DNA from: Streptomyces sp. MspMP-M5
Lineage (GTDB): Bacteria; Actinomycetota; Actinomycetes; Streptomycetales; Streptomycetaceae
NCBI RefSeq assembly: GCF_000373585.1
Contig: NZ_KB891853.1
Span: 98,812-162,811, forward strand
DNA: 64,000 bases
Reading direction: 5' to 3'
Part shown: one piece after another, positions 53,942 through 60,470 of the stretch
Layout: every line of letters starts with the position of its first letter
How positions within the stretch are numbered: position 1 is the first letter of the stretch
Notes under the pieces: model-generated
What the model saw: the letters and a program-made list of their open reading frames with translations, nothing else
The model's database searches: none
What the model was told of the DNA's origin: nothing
Translations under genes and position numbers: made by a program

Positions 53942-54415
53942 ATGATCCGCGAAGCCGTGCCCGACGACGTCCCCGTCATCCTCGCCATGATCGGCGAACT
54001 GGCCGCCTACGAACGGGCCCCCGAGGCCGCGCAGGCCACCGAACCGCAGCTGAAGGAGGCGCTGTTCGGCCCGCAGCCGGCCGTCTTCGCGCTGATCGCC
54101 GAGGACGCCGGCGAGCCGGTCGGCTTCGCCCTGTGGTTCCGCAACTTCTCGACGTGGACGGGCACGCACGGTGTCTACCTGGAGGACCTGTACGTCCGCC
54201 CCGAGGCACGCGGCGGCGGCCACGGCAAGGCACTGCTGGCGGCCCTCGCCCGGATCTGCGTGACCCGCGGCTACCGGCGTTTCGAGTGGTCGGTCCTGGA
54301 CTGGAATGTGTCTGCCATCGGATTCTACAAGTCGCTCGGCGCCCACCCCCAAGAGGAATGGACGACGTACCGACTCACGAGTGACGCCCTGGAAAGGCTG
54401 GCCGACGAGGCATAA
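53942..54415 (+). CDS. GNAT family N-acetyltransferase (diamine acetyltransferase-like)
   Basis: This 157-residue GNAT enzyme has YLEDLYVRPEARGGGHGKALLAALA (acetyl-CoA pyrophosphate loop, residues ~79-103) and RFEWSVLDWNVSAIGFYKSLGA (~117-138). The first 115 residues use normal host codons. From the 22-bp identical repeat at 54285-54306 onwards the sequence becomes less GC-rich and less conserved (QEEWTTYRLTSDALERLADEA). The downstream fragment at 55912-56058 carries a more typical host C-terminus, suggesting that the present 3' end was supplied by an integrated element. The enzyme is still apparently intact. Confidence 0.88.
   Translation: MIREAVPDDVPVILAMIGELAAYERAPEAAQATEPQLKEALFGPQPAVFALIAEDAGEPVGFALWFRNFSTWTGTHGVYLEDLYVRPEARGGGHGKALLAALARICVTRGYRRFEWSVLDWNVSAIGFYKSLGAHPQEEWTTYRLTSDALERLADEA
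54285..54306 (+). repeat. 22-bp direct repeat, left copy (putative attachment core)
   Basis: Identical to 55912-55933. It begins AGTGGTCGGTCC and ends GACTGGAA, inside the GNAT coding sequence. Homology between the two sites stops at the left end of the repeat; to its right both continue as GNAT C-termini of different sequence. Confidence 0.65.
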
Positions 54416-54478
54416 CTCTCCATTGATCACCGCCGTAAGAAGCCCCGCCCGCAGGGCCGCAGAGCAGCGGGATACGCC

Positions 54479-54664
54479 GTGCCGTGGTGGCACATGAACG
54501 TCTTCGTCTCGCTGCTCGCCGCCCGGCTCGGAGACGAGGCCACGGCGGTAGCGGCGCAGGATGCGGCCCGGCGCGAACTGCCCGCCACATTGCCCCGGTT
54601 CGCAACACACCTTGAGACGCACCGAGGGCTCATGCTCGCCCGCTCGGGAGACAAGGTCGGCTAA
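54479..54664 (+). pseudogene. fragment of an XRE/TPR-type regulator C-terminal region
   Basis: The frame reads HMNVFVSLLAARLGDEATA, AAQDAARRELPATLPRFATHLETHRGLMLARSGD, resembling the C-terminal repeats of Streptomyces helix-turn-helix/TPR regulators. The HTH and the end of the domain are missing. The 375 bases after it (54665-55039) hold no gene that I can support. Confidence 0.5.
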
Positions 54665-55039
54665 TCGCAGGAAGGCGCATTGGGCAGGCTCAGCAATTCT
54701 TCCGGCTTCCGGGCTTGGGCTGAAACCTGCGTCAGTGGCGCTTGAGCCATGCCGTTTGTGAGGCATCTCCGTAGGTCAACCGCCGAGTGTGGTGCACTCG
54801 GTCCCCTCTGACGACCTTGGAACCCGTACAGATTCCGAGCCGCTGTCACGCCTCGGATTCCGCCCAGACTGAAAGGGGGCTCTGCCCAGGGGCCGGCACG
54901 CCGCCTCTCGGAGCCCGGCTTCCAGGTCCGCTGACCAGCCGCCACGGTTCACCCGAACACCGATCGATATGCCCGTGCCTGCCACGTGCGGTTGATCGTT
55001 AACCCACGACCAGTATCTGCGATGTGAGGGAGACCCCAG

Positions 55040-55240
55040 ATGAGTGCCGACAAGCGCGCAGACTTCAACAAGATCGACACCGACGGAGACGGATTCATCA
55101 CTGCTGACGAATTCAAGGCGTCTCTCCAGAACGGCAGCGGGAAGGTCTCGGACGAGAACGTCAAGGTGATCGTGCGGATGGCCGACGAGAACGGCGACAA
55201 GAAGATCGACTTCGACGAGTACGCCAAGTTCGCCCGCTGA
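55040..55240 (+). CDS. EF-hand calcium-binding protein
   Basis: This 66-residue protein has two EF-hand loops: DTDGDGFITADE (residues ~13-24) and DENGDKKIDFDE (~49-60), each with the canonical 1,3,5,12 acidic ligands. A GAGGGAG ribosome-binding site precedes ATG 55040. It resembles small Streptomyces calcium-binding proteins of the Cab type, whose role is calcium buffering or signalling. It is intact although it sits within the decayed element region. Confidence 0.87.
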   Translation: MSADKRADFNKIDTDGDGFITADEFKASLQNGSGKVSDENVKVIVRMADENGDKKIDFDEYAKFAR

Positions 55241-55249
55241 TTCGGCACG

Positions 55250-55285
55250 CGAGGGCGGCCACGGTCGACAAGACCGGGCCGCCCT
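55250..55285 (+). terminator. terminator after the EF-hand gene
   Basis: A near-perfect hairpin (AGGGCGGCCACGGTC against GACCGGGCCGCCCT, one bulge, loop GACAA) starts ten bases after the stop codon. Confidence 0.7.
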
Positions 55286-55477
55286 TCGCGCTGCTGCGAC
55301 CAGCGGCTGCCCAGCACCGCCCTAACCCAAGTCTCCGGGGTGCCGGACCTCCGGCCTCCGCCTGGACACCCGTCTCCGCCGAGCCGCCGCGCCCTCCGCA
55401 CTGGACTTCCGCGCGTGATTCCAACGGCACAAAGCCTGAAGGGTCGCCGGGCCGTGGTCGTCGCCGAGACGACGAAG

Positions 55478-55510
55478 AGGGAGCCGAACCCACAGCGGAT
55501 TCGGCTCCCT
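55478..55510 (+). terminator. rho-independent-like hairpin inside the decayed element
   Basis: A perfect 11-bp stem (AGGGAGCCGAA/TTCGGCTCCCT) is followed by a T-rich tail (TTCCCTT), the most canonical terminator in the window. Between 55286 and 55477 I see no gene. Confidence 0.7.
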
Positions 55511-55556
55511 TTCCCTTACGCCTTGCTGAGACAGATCCGTCAGAAGCGCCCTAGGG

Positions 55557-55802
55557 TCACGTCCCGGCGCACATGACGACCATCACGCGGTCGCGCGGAA
55601 GTCCCCACACGATCCCGGCGGTCACGGCGTTGGTGACGTACAGCGGGACACCCAAGACAGTGCGGCGGGTCGGCGATTCGGGGCGGAGAGGGCCCAGCTC
55701 CCGGGCCCGCTGCACACAGTCAGCCTCCTGGCCCTCCAGGGAATCGGACACATGCGAATCATGAGAAAGCCGTAGGTAGAGGACGACGGCCGGATGAGTG
55801 TC
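55557..55802 (-). pseudogene. recombinase N-terminus joined to a capsid-like C-terminus
   Basis: One minus-strand frame reads HPAVVLYLRLSHDSHVSDS, LEGQEADCVQRARELG (55802-55692), strongly like the start of a serine recombinase catalytic domain with the YLR-S motif. It then changes abruptly to RRTVLGVPLYVTNAVTAG, IVWGLPRDRVMVVMCAGT (about 55665-55557), which looks like the C-terminus of a phage major capsid protein. Both parts are far too short to be functional. A deletion joining the two ends of a prophage explains this best. Confidence 0.5.
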
Positions 55803-55911
55803 GATTGAGGCATGGTTCCCGCTTCGTTCGCGCCCAGGTGATCGACCCCAGTCCCTGGGGGCCGTGACACACGGTGCAGCGCGGTTGCGCAGTGCACGGC
55901 ACGGAAAGATC

Positions 55912-55933
55912 AGTGGTCGGTCCTGGACTGGAA
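55912..55933 (+). repeat. 22-bp direct repeat, right copy (putative attachment core)
   Basis: Identical to 54285-54306. It marks the left limit of the GNAT 3' fragment; sequence to its left (towards the recombinase fragment) is unrelated to GNAT. Confidence 0.65.
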
Positions 55934-56058
55934 CGAACCGTTCCATCGGTTTTTACCGGTCGATCGGTGCCCAGCCCATGGACGAATGGACGGTCTTCCG
56001 GCTCACTGGAGATGCGCCGCACGCGCTCGCGGACACCGCGCCCGCCAACGGAGCGTAA
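55912..56058 (+). pseudogene. displaced 3' end of the GNAT acetyltransferase gene
   Basis: It starts at the 22-bp repeat (WSVLDWN) and continues, after one extra base near 55941-55942, as SIGFYRSIGAQPMDEWTVFRLTGDAPHALA. That is closer to ordinary Streptomyces GNAT C-termini than the end of the intact gene at 53942-54415. The frameshift and missing 5' two-thirds make it a pseudogene, probably the original host 3' end left at the right junction. Confidence 0.65.
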
Positions 56059-56109
56059 TCGGCCTTGATTTGGAGGCATCGACCCCTACCACTGTCCGTG
56101 CCCGAGGTT

Positions 56110-56122
56110 TTACACTCTGTAA
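56110..56122 (+). promoter_or_regulatory. BldD-box-like sequence upstream of the sigH operon
   Basis: TTACACTCTGTAA is a perfect palindrome around CTC and fits the BldD core TNAC-N5-GTNA; one inner base differs from the full consensus. BldD is a known repressor of a sigH promoter in S. coelicolor. The rest of 56059-56364 is promoter region without a gene. Confidence 0.6.
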
Positions 56123-56364
56123 CAGACGCGCCGTCGGCGAGCCGGTGGTCGTCGTCCGGACGGCTGCCCTGCTCCTTCCGGGCGACACCGGCCCGCGGAT
56201 CGCGATAGCGTCACAGCCGAACCACGAGCCGCGCCGGATCGTTCTCCTTGCACCTCGCGGGAGAGCCGTCCGGCACGGACACCCGAAGTACGTGAAGTAC
56301 CCGAAGCGCAAGAGCTTCGGCACGCATTCCAGCTCTACCAGCTTGTGCCACCTTGGAGGTGAGG

Positions 56365-56778
56365 GTGTCCCAGATCGCAGGCGAGCCCGGGACTCAGGAC
56401 TTCGTGGAAGTCCGTCTGCCCGCTGCGGGTGCCTACCTGTCCGTGCTGCGTACGGCCACCGCCGGTCTCGCAGCCCGCTTGGACTTCACCCTCGACGAAA
56501 TCGAGGATCTGCGCATCGCGGTCGACGAAGCCTGCGCGATCCTGCTGCAACAGGCCGTCCCCGGAAGCGTCCTCAGCTGCGTCTTCCGGCTCATCGACGA
56601 CGCGCTGCAGGTGACGGTGTCGGCCCCGACGACCGACGGCCGCGCTCCGGAGCGCGACACCTTCGCCTGGACGGTGCTCTCGGCACTGGCCGGCAAGGTC
56701 GACTCCAGCGTCGCCGAGGACCGCACGGTCACCATCAGTCTGTACAAGGAGCGCGGCGCCGGTCCCGGACCGTCATGA
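56365..56778 (+). CDS. prsH: anti-sigma factor of SigH (RsbW-like kinase domain)
   Basis: This 137-residue protein is an RsbW/SpoIIAB-like GHKL ATPase: VEVRLPAAGAYLSVLRTATAGLAARLDFTLDEIEDLRIAVDEACAILLQQ contains the N-box region (DEACAILL in place of DEAxxNxx). It continues with LSCVFRLIDDALQVTVSA and DTFAWTVLSALAG. In Streptomyces the gene just upstream of sigH encodes its anti-sigma factor (PrsH/UshX). I chose GTG 56365 with GGAGG close upstream; TTG 56353 is an alternative. It lies 16 bases before sigH. Confidence 0.9.
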   Translation: MSQIAGEPGTQDFVEVRLPAAGAYLSVLRTATAGLAARLDFTLDEIEDLRIAVDEACAILLQQAVPGSVLSCVFRLIDDALQVTVSAPTTDGRAPERDTFAWTVLSALAGKVDSSVAEDRTVTISLYKERGAGPGPS

Positions 56779-56794
56779 CCGAACAGGGGGCCCC

Positions 56795-57787
56795 GTGAAA
56801 GATCTCGAACGCGGCGCGAGGATGGCGGCGGGCGCGGTCATCCCCGGGCAGCATGCCCAGCCGCACCCGATGGGCGCGGACGACCACGGCGGCCGGTTGG
56901 ACGCGGCGGAGCAGGCAGAGCGGGCGGACCATATGGAGCAGAGCGAGCAGCAGGGCCGGCAGGCGGACCGGCAGGTTCCGCCGGCTGCCGGCGACCGGCC
57001 CGAGGAGCGGCACTCCCCGGCGCCGGAGGATCCGCACGACCGCGGCGGCGCCCGGGCGATGTTCTACGAGCTGCGCAAGCTGCCCGACGGCTCCCCGGAG
57101 CGCGCCGAGCTGCGCAACACCCTCGTGCGCATGCACCTGCCGCTGGTCGAGCACCTGGCCCGCCGCTTCCGCAACCGCGGCGAACCGCTCGACGACCTGA
57201 CCCAGGTCGCCACGATCGGCCTGATCAAGTCGGTCGACCGCTTCGACCCGGAGCGCGGCGTGGAGTTCTCCACCTACGCCACGCCCACCGTTGTCGGCGA
57301 GATCAAGCGGCACTTCCGCGACAAGGGCTGGGCGGTCCGGGTCCCGCGCCGCCTCCAGGAACTGCGGCTGTCACTGACCACCGCGACCGCCGAGCTGTCC
57401 CAGCGGCACGGCCGGGCGCCCACGGTCCACGAGCTGGCCGAGCACCTGGGCATCTCCGAGGAGGAGGTGCTGGAGGGCCTGGAGTCGGCGAACGCCTACA
57501 GCACCCTCTCGCTCGACGTCCCGGACACCGACGACGAGTCCCCCGCGGTCGCCGACACCCTCGGCGCGGAGGACGAGGCACTCGAGGGCGTGGAGTACCG
57601 CGAATCCCTCAAGCCGCTGCTGGAGGACCTCCCGCCGCGCGAGAAGAAGATCCTGCTGCTGCGGTTCTTCGGCAACATGACCCAGTCGCAGATCGCCCAG
57701 GAGGTCGGCATCTCCCAGATGCACGTCTCCCGCCTACTGGCCCGCACGCTGGCCCAACTCCGCGACAAACTCCTCGTAGAGGAGTGA
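56795..57787 (+). CDS. sigH: stress/development sigma factor SigH (SigB/SigF family)
   Basis: This 330-residue sigma factor has a non-conserved charged N-terminal ~95 residues followed by sigma70 regions 2, 3 and 4. Region 2: NTLVRMHLPLVEHLARRFRNRGEPLDDLTQVATIGLIKSVDRFDPERGVEFSTYATPTVVGEIKRHFRDKGW. Region 3: LSQRHGRAPTVHELAEHLGISEEEVLEGLES. Region 4: LPPREKKILLLRFFGNMTQSQIAQEVGISQMHVSRLLARTL. The long N-terminus matches SigH, which has several start sites in S. coelicolor and responds to osmotic stress and development. GTG 56795 is the first. Confidence 0.93.
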   Translation: MKDLERGARMAAGAVIPGQHAQPHPMGADDHGGRLDAAEQAERADHMEQSEQQGRQADRQVPPAAGDRPEERHSPAPEDPHDRGGARAMFYELRKLPDGSPERAELRNTLVRMHLPLVEHLARRFRNRGEPLDDLTQVATIGLIKSVDRFDPERGVEFSTYATPTVVGEIKRHFRDKGWAVRVPRRLQELRLSLTTATAELSQRHGRAPTVHELAEHLGISEEEVLEGLESANAYSTLSLDVPDTDDESPAVADTLGAEDEALEGVEYRESLKPLLEDLPPREKKILLLRFFGNMTQSQIAQEVGISQMHVSRLLARTLAQLRDKLLVEE

Positions 57788-58157
57788 CCCGCCCCGGTGG
57801 GGCGCAGGTTCCCCCACCCCTGGTGGGGCACGGGAACCCTCTCCGCCCCACCCTGCGGAAACCCTCTCGGCGCCCTCCCCGTGGGCACGCTCTCCGCTCC
57901 GCTCACCGGCCGCGTCCCCCGCTCACCGGCCGCGTCCCCGCCCCCAGGGGACCCCGTCCCCACCCGGGAGCACCGTGCCGCCCCGCTCCTCGGCCCTTCG
58001 ACTCCGCGCCCCTTCGGCTCCGTGGCTCCGCGGAATATCCCGCCGCCCGGCCCCGTTGTGGCCCCACAGGGGGCGCTCGCATCCCCTACGGGATCCGTTC
58101 GCCCCTCCCCTACGGACCTCCCCCGCCCGCCGCCCCTGTCCTAAGGCGTCCTGCGTC
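57788..58157. other. gap after sigH: hairpin and 20-bp tandem repeat
   Basis: GGTTCCC (57807-57813) pairs with GGGAACC (57832-57838) around an inner CCCC/GGGG hairpin, a likely sigH terminator. Two near-identical 20-base units, gctcaccggccgcgtcccc plus one base, follow at 57901-57920 and 57921-57940. I see no gene in the rest, although it is open on the plus strand with Pro-rich translation. Confidence 0.5.
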
Positions 58158-58619
58158 CTACGGCGTCTCGCGCGGCCCGATGCCGAGGGCCGCCGTCGCC
58201 GTCGGGTTGACCAGCAGGACGAGTACGACCACCGCCGCCACCGCCAGCGCGGCCCCGCCGGCGATCAGCGCGCCGCCGCCCTTGACGAGCGTCCAGGCGA
58301 CCGGCAGCGCCACGATCTGGGTGATCAGCGACGGCCCCCGGCTCCACCGCCGGCGCAGCCACAGCCCCCGCGCGGCGACCAGCGGCAGCACCGCCAGCGC
58401 CAGGATCGTCACCCCGCCCATCTCCGCCTGCTGCGGACTGTCCGGCGCCCCGACCAGGCCGGTGATCAGCATGTACGCGCCGAGGGCGGCCAGCGCCAGC
58501 CCCTCGACGGCGGTGAGCGCCGCGGCGGCGCTCAGCCGGGCGGGCCGCGGGCCGTCCGGCTCGGGCACCGCGGGGGCGCCGGCGGCTCGCTTCGGGGACT
58601 GCTTCTGCTGACTGGTCAC
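58158..58619 (-). CDS. integral membrane protein of unknown function
   Basis: This 153-residue protein has a charged 25-residue start and four predicted membrane helices: LTAVEGLALAALGAYMLITGLVG; GGVTILALAVLPLVAARGLWL; PSLITQIVALPVAWTLVKGGG; and AGGAALAVAAVVVLVLLVNP. It ends TAALGIGPRETP. It starts at GTG 58619 without a strong ribosome-binding site; the longer open frame is antisense to the diacylglycerol kinase gene. Found at this place next to sigH and the kinase in related genomes; function unknown. Divergent from the diacylglycerol kinase gene. Confidence 0.82.
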   Translation of the reverse strand: MTSQQKQSPKRAAGAPAVPEPDGPRPARLSAAAALTAVEGLALAALGAYMLITGLVGAPDSPQQAEMGGVTILALAVLPLVAARGLWLRRRWSRGPSLITQIVALPVAWTLVKGGGALIAGGAALAVAAVVVLVLLVNPTATAALGIGPRETP

Positions 58620-58712
58620 CCCAGCAGGGTAGCGCCGGGCCCCGCGCGCCGGTCGCGCCCGCACCCGGCACGGGAGTGAGGCCGGTACCGGCAGGTAGGT
58701 ACGCTGCTGCAC

Positions 58713-59696
58713 ATGCGCGCACTTCTCGTGGTCAATCCCGCTGCAACCACCACGAGTGCCCGTACCCGTGAAGTACTCGCCCACGCACTGGCCAGCGATC
58801 TCAAGCTGGAGGTCGCCGAGACGCGGTACCGCGGGCACGCCCGCGACCTGGCCCGGGAGGCCGCCGAGGGCGGGGAGACCGACCTGGTGGTGGCGCTCGG
58901 CGGCGACGGCACGGTCAACGAGGTCGTCAACGGCCTGCTGACGACCGGCCCCGACCCCGAGTCGCACCCCCGGCTCGCGGTGGTCCCCGGCGGCTCCACC
59001 AACGTCTTCGCCCGCGCCCTGGGCCTGCCCAACGACGTCGTGGAGGCCACCGGCGCCCTGCTGGACGCGCTGCGCGACCGCAGCGAGCGCACCGTGGGCC
59101 TGGGCCTGGCCTCGGGCACCCCGGGCAGCCCCGACGAGGGGGTGCCGGCCCGCTGGTTCACCTTCTGCGCCGGCTTCGGCTTCGACGCGGGCGTGGTCGG
59201 CCGGGTCGAGCAGCAGCGCGAGCGCGGCAAGCGGTCCACGCACTCCCTGTACGTGCGCCAGGTCGTCCGGCAGTTCCTCGGCGAGGCCAACCGTCGCCGG
59301 GGCGCCATCACGCTCGAACGACCGGGTGCGGAGCCGGGCACCACAGAGGTCACCGAGAACCTCACGATGTCCATAATCTGCAACACCGCCCCGTGGTCGT
59401 ACCTGGGCAACCGCCCCATCTACCCCTCCCCCGAGGCGTCCTTCGACACCGCGCTGGACCTCTTCGCGCTGGACAAGTTCTCGGTGCCGGCGGTGACCCG
59501 TTATGCCTCCCAGCTCCTGGCGTCGACACCGGAGCGCGGCCCACGGGGCAAGCACGTCCTCTCCCTCCACGACCTGACGGACTTCACCTTGCATTCGCAG
59601 GTTCCACTGCCGTTTCAGATGGACGGTGACCATCTGGGACTGCGGACGAGTGTGACGTTCACAGGCGTTCGCCGTGCACTGCGTGTGATTGTGTGA
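58713..59696 (+). CDS. diacylglycerol/lipid kinase
   Basis: This 327-residue lipid kinase belongs to the DagK/YegS family. It opens MRALLVVNPAA, contains the ATP-site signature VVALGGDGTVNEVVNGLL (residues ~59-76) and VVPGGSTNVFARALGLP, with WFTFCAGFGFDAGVVGRVEQQ in the C-terminal beta-sandwich. It phosphorylates diacylglycerol or a related lipid, feeding phospholipid turnover. No membrane helix. ATG 58713 lies 93 bases from the divergent membrane protein. GCCTAAA (59705-59711) pairs with TTTAGGC (59729-59735) just after the stop and may terminate it. Confidence 0.9.
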   Translation: MRALLVVNPAATTTSARTREVLAHALASDLKLEVAETRYRGHARDLAREAAEGGETDLVVALGGDGTVNEVVNGLLTTGPDPESHPRLAVVPGGSTNVFARALGLPNDVVEATGALLDALRDRSERTVGLGLASGTPGSPDEGVPARWFTFCAGFGFDAGVVGRVEQQRERGKRSTHSLYVRQVVRQFLGEANRRRGAITLERPGAEPGTTEVTENLTMSIICNTAPWSYLGNRPIYPSPEASFDTALDLFALDKFSVPAVTRYASQLLASTPERGPRGKHVLSLHDLTDFTLHSQVPLPFQMDGDHLGLRTSVTFTGVRRALRVIV

Positions 59697-60015
59697 GCAG
59701 TAGGGCCTAAAGTCCTTTCACTCGAACGTTTAGGCTGGCTTCCACCCCCTGGAATGACGGCTGTGAGCTAGGCGACACCAAGGAATCAAAAAAAAGTTTC
59801 CGGAAGGGGTTGTATCCGCCGCCGAGGTTTGCGAGTCTCTTCATGGCGATCGGGACGGCCGCTCTACCGGCCCCCTTGAGAGCCCGAATCCTCCTCCTCA
59901 TCCCACAGGACCGCACCAGTCCTTGACTGGCTTTCGGCCCTTCCCTTGTGGAGGGATTCGTGAAAGCGTTCACATTCACAAGCACGTTCCCGTCATACGA
60001 GGAGATGGAGCAGCC
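59697..60015 (+). promoter_or_regulatory. wblE leader region
   Basis: This 319-base region separates the lipid kinase and wblE. It holds the kinase 3' hairpin (59705-59735), an unusual A-run at about 59790-59797, and a perfect small dyad CCAGTC, three bases, GACTGG (59916-59930) overlapping a TTGACT that could be a -35. No gene is evident. Confidence 0.45.
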
Positions 60016-60273
60016 ATGGACTGGCGTCACCGCGCCGTTTGCCGCGAAGAAGACCCCGAGCTCTTCTTCCCCATCGGCAACACCGGTCCCGCGCTGCTGC
60101 AGATCGAGGAAGCCAAGGCCGTCTGCCGCCGCTGCCCCGTCATGGAGCAGTGCCTGCAGTGGGCGCTCGAGTCCGGCCAGGACTCGGGCGTCTGGGGTGG
60201 TCTGAGCGAGGACGAGCGCCGCGCGATGAAGCGCCGTGCAGCTCGCAACCGGGCGCGCAACGCCAGCGCCTGA
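60016..60273 (+). CDS. wblE: WhiB-family iron-sulfur regulator WblE
   Basis: This 85-residue WhiB-like protein binds a [4Fe-4S] cluster with four Cys: AVCREEDPELFFPIG (first Cys, residue ~9), then CRRCPVMEQCLQWALE (three Cys in C-x2-C-x5-C). The turn motif is GVWGGLSEDERRAMKRR, and the basic tail RAARNRARN binds DNA or sigma factor. It is the orthologue of mycobacterial WhiB1, an essential nitric-oxide-sensitive regulator. GAGGAGATGGAG lies before ATG 60016. A strong terminator follows. Confidence 0.95.
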   Translation: MDWRHRAVCREEDPELFFPIGNTGPALLQIEEAKAVCRRCPVMEQCLQWALESGQDSGVWGGLSEDERRAMKRRAARNRARNASA

Positions 60274-60370
60274 GCCAGCCGCCCCGTGGCCCCCGAGAGC
60301 CGCAGCGCGCAGTACCTTCGATGCCTGCCCGGAGCTGAGACCCGGTCGTAATCGCATCGCAATAGCTTTG

Positions 60371-60398
60371 AGCCCCGGACCGAAGTCGGTCCGGGGCT
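60371..60398 (+). terminator. wblE terminator
   Basis: A perfect 13-bp stem (AGCCCCGGACCGA/TCGGTCCGGGGCT with only AG between) lies about 97 bases after the wblE stop and just before the convergent pdtaS gene. Confidence 0.75.
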
Positions 60399-60470
60399 TG
60401 TTGCTGTCCGGGGCCCTCCCGGACCCCGCCCGGCGGGCGGCCCCTGGCCCCTGGCCCTCAGGGCAACGCC

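Larger units (their letters stand above)
54307..55911. mobile_element. decayed integrative element between the two 22-bp repeats
   Basis: About 1.6 kb flanked by the 22-bp repeats. It contains the element-supplied GNAT 3' end, a fragment of an XRE/TPR-type regulator, a small intact EF-hand gene, two terminator-like hairpins, and a minus-strand recombinase/capsid-like fusion fragment. Base composition is visibly less GC-rich than the surroundings, and most of it is not coding. It is best explained as what remains of a prophage or integrative element after large internal deletions. Confidence 0.6.

Noticed and set aside
54665..55039. Possible tRNA or attachment-site tRNA in the decayed element
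   Set aside because: No cloverleaf or T-loop GTTCRA in a proper context; the element appears to use the GNAT gene instead.
57784..58611. Pro/Arg-rich plus-strand frame after sigH
   Set aside because: Low complexity, begins at the sigH terminator and runs antisense through the membrane-protein gene.
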